Source: Mycolicibacter senuensis
GTDB taxonomy: Bacteria; Actinomycetota; Actinomycetes; Mycobacteriales; Mycobacteriaceae
Direction of reading: 5' to 3'
Assembly (NCBI RefSeq): GCF_002101885.1
Contig: NZ_LQPS01000030.1
Span: 1-39,609, forward strand
DNA length: 39,609 nucleotides
Under the pieces are notes generated by a model. That model had not been told where the DNA came from. It worked only from the letters and a program-made list of their open reading frames with translations, and searched no databases. A program made the position numbers and the translations under genes. This document shows positions 19,443 to 26,781 of this stretch, one piece after another. Positions within the stretch are counted from its first letter, which is position 1. Each line of letters opens with the position of its first letter.

Positions 19443-20222
19443 GTGAGCAGCCGGCTGGAGTTCGGCCACGACGACGGCAACGACGATGACAACATCGACC
19501 CCCGCCGGATCCGATCCCGCAATCGCCTACTGGACGCAGCGGCCGCACTGCTCACCAGCGGCGGCATTGAGGCCGTCACCATCGATGCGGTCACCAAAGC
19601 CTCCAAGGTGGCTCGCACCACCCTCTACCGCCATTTCAACAACTCGTCGCAGTTGCTCGCAGCGACCTTCGAGCGGCTGCTACCTCAAGTCACCCCGCCC
19701 GCACCGGCCAGTGGAACGCTGCGCGAACGGCTCATCGAACTGCTCACCCGCCAGGCCGCCTTATTCGCCGACGCTCCGCTGCACGTCACCGCGCTGGCCT
19801 GGCTCGCCCTGGGCCCCACCGCAACCACCGATCACACCAGCGGTGAGCACGCCCCCAGGGCGCTACGCGCACGAGTCATTGACCAATACCGACAACCCTT
19901 CGACGCCATCCTGCAAAGCACCGAAGCCCGCGCCGAACTCGGCGACTTCGACGTCGAACTCGTACTGTGCCAACTCATCGGGCCATTCGCCTTCGCGCGA
20001 ATGACCGGCCTACGCACCATGACTGCCCACGACTGCACACGCATCGTCGACGACTTCCTCACCGCCCACCGTCACAACGACAGCGAACCCGCAACCACAC
20101 AGGTCGGCGATAATTTCACCGCAGGTCAGGCACCAAACAGTGCCTCAGGTCAAACGAGAACGGACACCCGCGCTGGCCGTGGCCGACGCGCACCCACTTC
20201 TCGGCCGAATGAGGGCGATTAG
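19443..20222 (+). CDS. TetR family transcriptional regulator (transposon cargo)
   Basis: A 259-residue protein with an N-terminal helix-turn-helix of TetR type (RIRSRNRLLDAAAALLTSGG, then IDAVTKASKVARTTLYRHF, residues about 22-65) and a variable ligand-binding domain. Residues after about 215 are polar and low-complexity (GQTRTDTRAGRGRRAPTS) and probably not part of the fold; they run to the convergent tniQ stop only 11 bp away. The start is GTG 19443, with a purine-rich GCGAGGTGAGCGAG leader. Divergence from the DUF6188-like gene and mmpL, and the palindrome at 19268, suggest it represses the transporter and itself. The inducer is unknown. Confidence 0.88.
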   Translation: MSSRLEFGHDDGNDDDNIDPRRIRSRNRLLDAAAALLTSGGIEAVTIDAVTKASKVARTTLYRHFNNSSQLLAATFERLLPQVTPPAPASGTLRERLIELLTRQAALFADAPLHVTALAWLALGPTATTDHTSGEHAPRALRARVIDQYRQPFDAILQSTEARAELGDFDVELVLCQLIGPFAFARMTGLRTMTAHDCTRIVDDFLTAHRHNDSEPATTQVGDNFTAGQAPNSASGQTRTDTRAGRGRRAPTSRPNEGD

Positions 20223-20233
20223 CCGACGTTGCA

Positions 20234-21097
20234 CTACGTTGCGGGCTCGTTCCCTGCCTTGGAGTCGGGCCGGTTGACGCGTGTGGCGCTGAGTTGCTGA
20301 TCATAGATCCACTGTTCGATGGGGCGGGTGTGGTCGCGGCGCCGGGGAAACCGGCCGCCGATACTGACGTAGACCGCATCGACGGCGCGGGCTCGCGCGG
20401 GTGTTGCTGCCACGGTGTTCCAGATCCGGACGCGAGCGTCAGCCAGGATGGCGGCCAAGGCGATCAGATCGGGGTAGGCGGCGATGTGGGCGTCGACGTC
20501 GGCGTGGGCGGGCGGCAGCGTGAACAGGCCCGCGCTGCGTGACCAGCAGCGGTGGATCCGCGCGGCATCCTTGACCGCGAAGCGCGCGGTGTTGTTGTGG
20601 CGGCGGTGCAGTCGGGCATGGCGCTGCGCGGCGGCGATCACGACGGGTGCACAGCGCAGATCGCGTTGATCATCGAGGGTGTGGGTGCCCGGACCGATCC
20701 ATCTGCGGTGTTGGCGGCAGACGGTGGCGTAGTCGGGCAACCAGCAGTAGACGGGCTCGTAGACCCCGCGGCGTGCCATGCAGAGCCGGCATGCGGGCCG
20801 GGCGTGGCGGCGTTGTCGGGTGGTGTGGCGGTCGCGGTCGGCCAGCCCTATTAGTCGGGCATCAAGAGTGACTAAAGGGTGGTTGCTGGCGGTTGCCAAC
20901 CAGTCCGGCCTGGGACGGCAGATCGCGGGACCGTCGGCCAGGTAGCACCGCAGCTGCCGGGGTTTCACATGGTTGGCGTGCGCGAGGCGATCAAGGTAGG
21001 ACTGGACGGTCTCGGTGTGAAACGGTGTGACGGTTCGGGGTAACGGCGCCACGGGCCCCTGGGGCCACGCCGGGGCGGTAGACACCTCAGCTGGCAC
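20234..21097 (-). CDS. tniQ: TniQ family target-selection protein
   Basis: A 287-residue TniQ. The conserved start PRTVTPFHTETVQSYLDRLA is followed by a zinc-finger arrangement: C103 and C106 (CRLC), then C127 and H130 in WLPDYATVCRQH. TniQ/TnsD proteins bind target DNA or a targeting complex and recruit TnsC. This one is short, closer to the TniQ of Tn5053-like and CRISPR-associated systems than to the long TnsD. The start is GTG 21097, overlapping tnsC by 11 bp. It is the last gene of the operon. A diverged inverted fragment of its C-terminus is found at 15469-15610. Confidence 0.88.
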   Translation of the reverse strand: MPAEVSTAPAWPQGPVAPLPRTVTPFHTETVQSYLDRLAHANHVKPRQLRCYLADGPAICRPRPDWLATASNHPLVTLDARLIGLADRDRHTTRQRRHARPACRLCMARRGVYEPVYCWLPDYATVCRQHRRWIGPGTHTLDDQRDLRCAPVVIAAAQRHARLHRRHNNTARFAVKDAARIHRCWSRSAGLFTLPPAHADVDAHIAAYPDLIALAAILADARVRIWNTVAATPARARAVDAVYVSIGGRFPRRRDHTRPIEQWIYDQQLSATRVNRPDSKAGNEPAT

Positions 21098-22112
21098 TGC
21101 GTTGTGCCGATGTTTGGGCCGCGTAGTCGATGAGCACGGTGTCCATCAGCTCTCGGGTGACGCTTTCGGTTTCGTCGAGCATGCTGCGGATCGCCGCCGC
21201 GCGGATCAGGTGCGCCAGGCTGCCGATCATGCCGCCGGTGCGTTGATGCAGGTACTTGGCCTCGGCGACCAGCGTTCCCGCGTTGTGACGGTGCAGCCGC
21301 AGGGTGCCTTCCATCGCGGCCACCAGCGACTTCCATTCTCCGGCGTATGGGAACGAGCTGGTGTTGATCACGCCGCAGCGCCCGGCGAGCTGGCGGCCGC
21401 GGGTGCCGGTGAACACGCCGGAGCGCTCGACGTCGATGCCAGCGTAGACGAAGGTGGCCGGTAGGTGTTCGGTGAAGTACTTCAGATGATCGGACAGTTC
21501 TTCGCCGGCGCGGGTGTCGAGGTTGAGGTTGTGGATCTCATCGACGATCACAATGTCGGTGCGGGCGTCGATGAGGACCTGACAGACAGCATCAGAGATG
21601 TCGGTGACGTTCATCCGCGGTTGTATCATCGGAAGGCCCAGAAATCGGGCGAACTCCATCGCGAGTTTGCGCGGCGAGCCTTTCGGCGGCGCCGTCGCAT
21701 ACACCACCGGAATCCGGGACTTGTCGGCGAATCGTGTCCGGATACGCAGTTCGTGAAACCGACCGAGCTGTTTGACCGCGGTGGTCTTCCCAGTTGCGGC
21801 TGCCCCGGAAATGATCAGTCCGCGCCGGGCGCCGATCTCGCGTTGGTTGAGCAGCGTCAGCAGCCGGCCCTCGTTGGTGATGCGCTGGATCGCCGACGTG
21901 GTGACCACGACCAATTCACTGTGATGAGCGACGCGGGCCTCGTTGTAGTTGGTCCGCTCGGCCTCCGACAGGGCGCTCCACTGCGCATCGGGCAACAGGA
22001 TGAACTCGGGTGGATCCGCATCAACGAAACGGCGCCAACCCTCCAGCGTGGTGGTGGGTTGGCGCCGATCCTCGAGTTGGCTCACCGGGGCAATCGTGTT
22101 CACAGCCGCCAC
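21087..22112 (-). CDS. tnsC: TnsC/TniB-like AAA+ transposition regulator
   Basis: A 341-residue AAA+ ATPase. Walker A is GAAATGKTT (103-111) and Walker B is DIVIVDEIHN (186-195). The sensor region IDVERSGVFTGTRGRQLAGRC fits the TniB/TnsC family, which polymerises on DNA and passes target information from TniQ to the transposase. The start is GTG 22112, with AAGGAGG 7 nt upstream, inside the end of tnsB (13-bp overlap). Its own end overlaps tniQ by 11 bp. The overlaps imply one polycistronic message with fixed stoichiometry. Confidence 0.9.
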   Translation of the reverse strand: MAAVNTIAPVSQLEDRRQPTTTLEGWRRFVDADPPEFILLPDAQWSALSEAERTNYNEARVAHHSELVVVTTSAIQRITNEGRLLTLLNQREIGARRGLIISGAAATGKTTAVKQLGRFHELRIRTRFADKSRIPVVYATAPPKGSPRKLAMEFARFLGLPMIQPRMNVTDISDAVCQVLIDARTDIVIVDEIHNLNLDTRAGEELSDHLKYFTEHLPATFVYAGIDVERSGVFTGTRGRQLAGRCGVINTSSFPYAGEWKSLVAAMEGTLRLHRHNAGTLVAEAKYLHQRTGGMIGSLAHLIRAAAIRSMLDETESVTRELMDTVLIDYAAQTSAQRSAS

Positions 22113-24184
22113 GATTCAGCCTCCTTGCGTGCATCAAACACCGGAAGTGGTATGACCTGCGCGGTCTCGGCGTCCTCGCCGTCGTCTTCGTCGTCTGACG
22201 GCGCATCTGCCTCAACGGAGGGTGCTGCGGCGTCCGGCCGTGGCCACGCCGGCGCCGTGGTCGCCCGCGTTCGGCCCGCCACCCGGCGATCCTTCGATTC
22301 CTGTCGGGAGGGTTCGGGGCCTTGTGCGGCTCGGTCGAGCAGTTCGTCGGCCGCGCGGGCGATCTCGGCCTCGGTCGCTTGATCCTGCCCGCGCTGGGCC
22401 AGCACGGTACGCGCATGCTGCCACATCGATTCGCCGAACGGCACCGGGTGGGTGCGTAAATACGTCCAGGTCGCGGCCAGCCAGCCCTCGTCGTGATGGT
22501 TGCGCACCCAGATCCGCGACACGTCGTAAGGGTCGTGATGCACTTCCCACTGGCCCTTCTTGGATTCCACCCCCGAATGCTGGCGGCGGTAGGGGTTGAG
22601 TGCCTTGGCGTCGTAGGTGCGGTTGTTGACCCGAATGCCGTAGGAATTGATGCGTCGCCAGCACGACGGCAGCAACTCGATGTAATCGTCGGCCGACAGC
22701 GGCACCGGAACATACCCGGCGACTTCGACCAAAGCGGCGTACTTCTCGTTGGGAGTCAAGGGTTTTCCCGGGGTGACGGGGTCACGCAAGCCGTCGTGGG
22801 GACGGTTTTGCCAGACTGCGACGATCCACTCGTCCAGCAGGGCTTGCAGTTCCACGATCGACCACACCGCGTCCTGTTCGGCGTTCTTGCCGCGCCGCTC
22901 GACGCTGGAGCCGACATACCCGGCGACATGCTGGGCGAACAAGGTGGCCACCGACTGCAGCGTCCGCTCGATCTTGGGTTTGTCGGTCGGCGTGTCGGGA
23001 TGGGCGGGCTGCAGATTGATACCCAGCGTGCAACAAGCCTGGCGGAAGGTTTGCGACAGATAGGCCTTCCCGTGGTCACACACCACGGTCTCCGGGGCGA
23101 TCACTGGCCGGGCGGCCGCATCGGCCAACCGCTGATCCACTTCGGTCAAGCAGCGGTGCGGCAGCACTGAGCGCGACATGCGCAGCGCATCGGACCATCC
23201 CGGCCGCATCGGCTCCGGCGTCAGTGCCCGCGCCAGCAGCAGCGCAGCGTCGACCGCTTTGGTCGTGGGCCGCAATACCGCCGCCGGAACTGAGCGGGTC
23301 GCATCGTCAACCATGCCGGTCAGCTCGACCCGGTCGACCGTCCCGTCGTCGAGGACCACCCGCACATCCAGTGGAGTCGAATCAATCTCGACCATCTCAC
23401 CGGGCCGTGCCACCGTCAGCACACCGAACGGGCTACCTGGCTGTTTGGCCAGCGAACGGCGGGTGCGCGCGGACCCGAACGTGTGCCGGCCCGCCGACAA
23501 CCTCTTCACCAGGCGATAGAAAGTGCGCTGCGAGGGCATCGCCGGAGCGTCCTGCGCGCCGTATTGAGCCACCAACGATTTTGTCACCCGTCGCTGCAAG
23601 CGGCTGACCGTCCCGGTCGACAGGTCGGTCTCGTCATCGATTGCCTGCCGGATCGCGGCCACCAGCCGCTCGTCGACGCGGCCGAACACCGGCCGGCGGG
23701 GGATGTGACGACGATCGACAACGCCCAATAGGCCGTCTCGTTCGTAGGCATAGCGTTGCCGCTGCAACGTGTTCAAGCTGATCTCGTGGCCGGCCGACTG
23801 CAGCTCGGCGAGCTTGGTCAGCTCGCGCTGCCGCAGCGAACACGACGTCGGATCGAACTCGGGTCGCGGCCGACTCCCTGCCTCGGCATCAACCCGTCGA
23901 CCCGTCAACACCTCGATCAAGTGCCGTTCCCACCAGCGGGCCCGCTCCGCGGCAGCCTCCGGCACACCGGCCAAGGCTTCCTCGGAACACAGAGCAGGTC
24001 GCGACCCCGACACCAACTCCAACGTCGTGTCACCCAGCAGCCGAGACAGCGGTACCACCGACTGCCCGCCGACCGCATCGGTCAGCCTGGCTGCGCCACC
24101 AGAAAGTGTGGCAACCGTGAACACCCCGTCGGATAAACGGATTTCATCGCCTTCACGGATGACACCTGAACGCATACCCGTCAT
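22100..24184 (-). CDS. tnsB: TnsB/TniA-like DDE transposase (Mu/rve family)
   Basis: A 694-residue transposase. The N-terminal helix-turn-helix DNA-binding part is followed by the integrase core, with D268 in MVEIDSTPLD, D370 in VVCDHGKAY and E406 in KPKIERT. This gives a D,D-35-E triad. A Mu-type C-terminal beta-barrel (PNEKYAALVEVAGYVPVPLS, INSYGIRVNNRTYDAKAL) follows. It would bind the end repeats and cut and join the 3' ends. The start ATG 24184 overlaps the tnsA stop as ATGA. A longer frame to 24235 lies inside tnsA and is rejected. All catalytic residues are intact. Confidence 0.93.
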   Translation of the reverse strand: MTGMRSGVIREGDEIRLSDGVFTVATLSGGAARLTDAVGGQSVVPLSRLLGDTTLELVSGSRPALCSEEALAGVPEAAAERARWWERHLIEVLTGRRVDAEAGSRPRPEFDPTSCSLRQRELTKLAELQSAGHEISLNTLQRQRYAYERDGLLGVVDRRHIPRRPVFGRVDERLVAAIRQAIDDETDLSTGTVSRLQRRVTKSLVAQYGAQDAPAMPSQRTFYRLVKRLSAGRHTFGSARTRRSLAKQPGSPFGVLTVARPGEMVEIDSTPLDVRVVLDDGTVDRVELTGMVDDATRSVPAAVLRPTTKAVDAALLLARALTPEPMRPGWSDALRMSRSVLPHRCLTEVDQRLADAAARPVIAPETVVCDHGKAYLSQTFRQACCTLGINLQPAHPDTPTDKPKIERTLQSVATLFAQHVAGYVGSSVERRGKNAEQDAVWSIVELQALLDEWIVAVWQNRPHDGLRDPVTPGKPLTPNEKYAALVEVAGYVPVPLSADDYIELLPSCWRRINSYGIRVNNRTYDAKALNPYRRQHSGVESKKGQWEVHHDPYDVSRIWVRNHHDEGWLAATWTYLRTHPVPFGESMWQHARTVLAQRGQDQATEAEIARAADELLDRAAQGPEPSRQESKDRRVAGRTRATTAPAWPRPDAAAPSVEADAPSDDEDDGEDAETAQVIPLPVFDARKEAESWRL

Positions 24185-24924
24185 CGCCACAAGGCGGGGC
24201 CGACGATCGACTCCTCGGCCAACACGGCCCCGCAAAGGTCAACACCCAGCCGCCCATGCCACAGCAGGTGGAACAGCACCGGCAACACCATGATCGCTTC
24301 GCCGACCGATCTCACACCGGCCATCAGCGGCCGCGCCGAGTCGAACACCGCTTCCAACGCCGCAGCGACCGCCGGGCGGTACACCCGTGGATGCCGATAC
24401 CCAGATAACCAGCGCAGGTTCGCCGTCACCACCGGATCTGCCTCGCCCACACGCTGATAGGCCCATCCGAGCGACCGGCACGCCTGATCCGATCGAGCGA
24501 ATAACTCAGCATCAGCATCCGATATCCGGTCATCGCGGCGCACGTCGAGAACCCTCGCGGATCCGTCGGACAAACGCACGAAGTAGTCAGGCACGTGGTG
24601 CCTGCCATCACCCCAGTGCAACCGGAACGGCTGCGACGCAACGCCAGTGACCGCGGGGTCAGCATCCAGCGCCATCAAATGGTCACGCTCCACCCACGAC
24701 TCATACCCGATGTGTTCACGAGTCGTCGAAAACCACCACATCCCTGGATAATTACTCTGTCCACGAAACGACGGGAAACCGCGGATAGGTGAACAGTCCA
24801 ACTCAAAGTCCGCCGTGGCGCACTCCGCTAGCGGCAAGCGCGAGCGCCCTCCTCCGGTGGAGCTGAATTCAAGCTCAACACCACCGTTGACCTGCGGCCA
24901 CAGCGCCGCCGGAGCCGTACGCAC
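24181..24924 (-). CDS. tnsA: TnsA-like endonuclease subunit of the heteromeric transposase
   Basis: A 247-residue protein with the restriction-endonuclease-like core of TnsA. The candidate residues are E75 in HIGYESWVERDHL, D113 in HVPDYFVRL and R129 in RVLDVRRDDR, corresponding by position to Glu63, Asp114 and Lys132 of Tn7 TnsA. The lysine is replaced by arginine here. TnsA cuts the 5' ends, allowing cut-and-paste movement. The start is GTG 24924, with TAGCGT 7 nt upstream (leaderless promoter). It is the first gene of the operon, about 97 bp from the right terminus. Its 3' end overlaps tnsB by 4 bp. Confidence 0.85.
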   Translation of the reverse strand: MRTAPAALWPQVNGGVELEFSSTGGGRSRLPLAECATADFELDCSPIRGFPSFRGQSNYPGMWWFSTTREHIGYESWVERDHLMALDADPAVTGVASQPFRLHWGDGRHHVPDYFVRLSDGSARVLDVRRDDRISDADAELFARSDQACRSLGWAYQRVGEADPVVTANLRWLSGYRHPRVYRPAVAAALEAVFDSARPLMAGVRSVGEAIMVLPVLFHLLWHGRLGVDLCGAVLAEESIVGPALWR

Positions 24925-24931
24925 CTAAATA

Positions 24932-24937
24932 ACGCTA
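24932..24937 (-). promoter_or_regulatory. -10 box of the tnsABC-tniQ promoter
   Basis: On the minus strand TAGCGT lies 7 nt before GTG 24924. The right-end repeat at 24943-24956 falls between this box and the expected -35 region, so TnsB bound there could repress the operon. This is an inference from position. Confidence 0.5.
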
Positions 24938-24942
24938 CCGGC

Positions 24943-25021
24943 GGTACCTCAGATAGATTGGCAAAGACACGCCGATACCTCAGATATCGCGACAATGCCC
25001 AACGTCGGATGTCAACGGACA
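24943..25021 (-). repeat. Right end of the Tn7-like element with two TnsB-site-like repeats
   Basis: Read inward from the terminus at 25021, the minus strand shows TGTCCGTTG, then TATCTGAGGTATCGG (from 24988) and TATCTGAGGTACCGC (from 24957), 31 bp apart. The close spacing differs from the roughly 75-bp spacing at the left end. Such asymmetry is also known from Tn7. Confidence 0.65.
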
Positions 25022-25026
25022 TCGGT
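25022..25026 (+). repeat. Target-site duplication, right copy (TCGGT)
   Basis: TCGGT follows the right terminus ...CGGACA (ending 25021) and equals 15209-15213. Confidence 0.9.
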
Positions 25027-25716
25027 GAGACGTACTAGCTGCCGCGCCAATCGGTTTTCGCTGAGCGGACGCCGCTCGCCGACGTTGGCTGCCTGCAGAT
25101 CGACCGGGAAGGCATCGATCGCATCGCCGGCGGCACCGCTGCGGTGCCAGCCGGCCAGCCTGGCCAGCGAGACCGTCATGGTCCGGTAGTGATCCAGCGG
25201 ATCAGGCATCTCGTAGTCCAGGCACTTGTGGTGTTGTTGCTCGATCCCCTTGTCGCCAAACATGATCCGCTCACTGATCAGCAGTCCGGTGCCGGAGTCG
25301 CTGTGATAGTCGGCGAACAGCGTGGCCGGCACGGTGATCGGAAATCCCGGGGTGCGAGCCAACCCGGCAAAGCGAACCTCGGCCTTCATCTGGGTTCTGC
25401 CGGCATCACGGACGGGGTCATCGAGGTCGCGGGAGAATTTCACGAACAGTTCGGTGGGCAGCTGCGGATCACGACCGGCGTACTCGACCGACAGCCGAGC
25501 CTTGCGACCGGTGCTTCCGCCGCCGACCTCCGCGAAATCGGTGATGTGCGCGACCGCATCGTCTGGCGGCAGAGTTCCGTACCTGCGCAGCGCACTGGTC
25601 AGAAATCCGCTCCCACAGTTCAACAACTCTTCGGGACCCACCGGAAGCACGATGCCGGTGTCATCGCCGGGAACCGCGGTACCAGCGGTGGCCGATACGG
25701 GGGGAGAAGGTGTCAT
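25022..25716 (-). pseudogene. N-terminal half of the phosphotransferase-family kinase split by the transposon
   Basis: ATG 25716 opens a frame of 231 native residues that ends at Thr (25024-25026) inside the target duplication. A few transposon-encoded residues (DVR) and a stop at 25012 follow. The segment PTELFVKFSRDLDDP holds the N-lobe lysine, and MKAEVRFAGLARTPGFP the paired glutamate, of APH-like kinases. SLARLAGWHRSG is the usual linker helix. The catalytic loop is missing and lies at 14602-15213. The break is therefore between the N-lobe/linker and the catalytic loop, and neither half can be an active kinase. The ancestral protein would be 433 residues. Confidence 0.9.
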
Positions 25717-25909
25717 GGCTACCAGATCTATTCCGTGGGGCGCAGCTTGCGCCGAGCAAGATCAACCAGTCCATCGTTTCACACGACGCCGTGGTGCCTG
25801 CCTCCCGTGCCGCAACCACGTGACCATCACTGACGTATTAGCGTCCACGGACCCCGGTGGAATTCGTGATTGCGACTCCGCCGGAGGGGGTAGTGCTAAT
25901 GGATCGACA

Positions 25910-25928
25910 TCCAGATCGGGGATCTGGA
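25910..25928 (+). promoter_or_regulatory. Hairpin in the 5' leader of the small secreted repeat protein
   Basis: TCCAGATC-GGG-GATCTGGA forms a perfect 8-bp stem with a 3-nt loop. It ends about 9 nt before the Shine-Dalgarno (GAGAGGAGG) of the gene starting at 25950. It could affect translation or mRNA stability, or be a protein-binding palindrome. Confidence 0.4.
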
Positions 25929-25949
25929 CACTTCCGAGAGGAGGCAATC

Positions 25950-26195
25950 ATGGGGAAGTTCGTTTTTCGCATGGCATGTGCCGCGGCCGTGGCGTTCGCA
26001 CCGGGCGTGTGTGTGACAGCGGTAGCGCCTGGCGTTGGCTCGGCTCAACCACCTGATTGCGGTCCTGGCAACTTCTGGAACCCGGGAGCCAATGCCTGCC
26101 AGCCGTCAGCGCCGCCGAATTGCGGTCCCGGCAACTGGTGGAACCCGGGTGCCAATGCGTGCCAGCCGGTAGCACCGCCGCCGCCACAAAGATAG
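25950..26195 (+). CDS. Small secreted protein with two CGPGN(F/W)WNPGANACQP repeats
   Basis: An 81-residue exported protein. Residues 1-32 form a signal peptide (MACAAAVAFAPGVCVTAVA ... SAQ). The mature part is two tandem repeats of about 20 residues, CGPGNFWNPGANACQPSAPP and CGPGNWWNPGANACQPVAPP, each with two cysteines that could form a disulphide loop, followed by a proline-rich tail. Function is unknown; similar short Cys/Trp/Pro repeat proteins exist in mycobacteria. ATG 25950 is chosen for its strong Shine-Dalgarno GAGAGGAGG 5 nt upstream and the signal peptide; an in-frame start at 25857 is not supported. A terminator-like hairpin follows 4 nt after the stop. Confidence 0.8.
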   Translation: MGKFVFRMACAAAVAFAPGVCVTAVAPGVGSAQPPDCGPGNFWNPGANACQPSAPPNCGPGNWWNPGANACQPVAPPPPQR

Positions 26196-26199
26196 CGTC

Positions 26200-26225
26200 C
26201 CCAGGTTTGCGCCTCAAAGCCTGGG
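26200..26225 (+). terminator. Terminator-like hairpin after the small secreted protein
   Basis: CCCAGG-TTTG, a 5-nt loop, and CAAA-G-CCTGGG form a 10-bp stem with one bulged base, 4 nt after the stop codon at 26195. There is no U-tract, as is common for mycobacterial terminators. Confidence 0.45.
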
Positions 26226-26234
26226 AGGTGCTGT

Positions 26235-26436
26235 AACCGGTGTTGCGCAGCGGATCTCGCCGCCCAGCCGGGACGCCCATTTTCGTCACGGTGACGTATG
26301 GGCGACCACGGGGTGGGTGAGCGAGGGGCTGGGCGGGAGTCAACCGTTGTTACGCAACTTATCTCGCTATCCCGCTCAACCATGCTATTTCGTCACTGTG
26401 ACGTATTGGCATGGTTGAGCGGGAGATAGAGCGCGT
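26235..26436. repeat. Two related long imperfect palindromes in a 586-bp intergenic region
   Basis: Two units about 107 bp apart (26235 and 26342) start alike (AACCG-TGTT-CGCA) and share the core CGTCAC-N-GTGACGTAT. In the second, arms 26367-26396 and 26398-26429 pair over about 25 bp (left CCCGCTCAACCATG, right CATGGTTGAGCGGG). In the first, CCGCCCAGCC (26260-26269) pairs with 26327-26336 around an inner CGTCACGGTGACG hairpin. They look like a REP/MITE-type repeat or structured RNA. The rest of the gap (26437-26781) shows no gene or clear signal. Confidence 0.5.
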
Positions 26437-26781
26437 ACTGCGAGACGGGGTGAGCGTCGTGACGATCGCGGCCCAGTGACCGCCAGGACACGGGCCGGTG
26501 CAGCCCCGAGCGGGCAACGAGTAGCGGCCGGATCCTGGGCGGTCCAGCCAAACGCGGTACCGCATGGACGACGTGCGAATGGACAACCGCGCCAAAGGCG
26601 GGACGGATGACCGTCAGGCAAGCTTGAAGAGTGATGACATCGGGCGGTCGCCGGCCTAGCCCGGCCAGTCCCAGCTCACCGTTATGCCGATAACGTACAT
26701 TATGTCAACTAAAGTACGCCGTTTTCTGCTGTCAGCCAAAGGGTTTCGCTACCGCTCAACTACCCGCTCGCCAGCTGAGCG

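Larger units (their letters stand above)
15214..25021 (-). mobile_element. Tn7-like transposon (TnsA-TnsB-TnsC-TniQ) with MmpL/TetR cargo
   Basis: A 9,808-bp element. The ends begin TGTCCGTTG on each outward strand (15214-15222; 25021-25013), 10 of 11 positions matching when extended. The flanks carry the 5-bp duplication TCGGT. Core genes on the minus strand are tnsA (24924), tnsB, tnsC and tniQ (ends 20234), all overlapping. Cargo between 15605 and 20222 is an MmpL transporter, a DUF6188-like protein and a TetR regulator. Short repeats close to each end resemble TnsB-binding sites. No TnsD, TnsE, resolvase or Cas gene is present, so target choice would rest on the single TniQ. It interrupts a phosphotransferase gene. 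All core frames are intact, so it may still be active. Confidence 0.92.

Noticed and set aside
20128..20150. AGGCAC-caaaca-GTGCCT hairpin as a second transposon end or boundary near the tetR 3' end
   Set aside because: It lies inside the tetR reading frame, has no matching partner or duplication, and its resemblance to the end repeats (GTGCCTCAGG) is partial.
26385..26621. Short minus-strand open frames in the palindrome region
   Set aside because: They are confined to repeat DNA, lack ribosome-binding sites and show no family resemblance.
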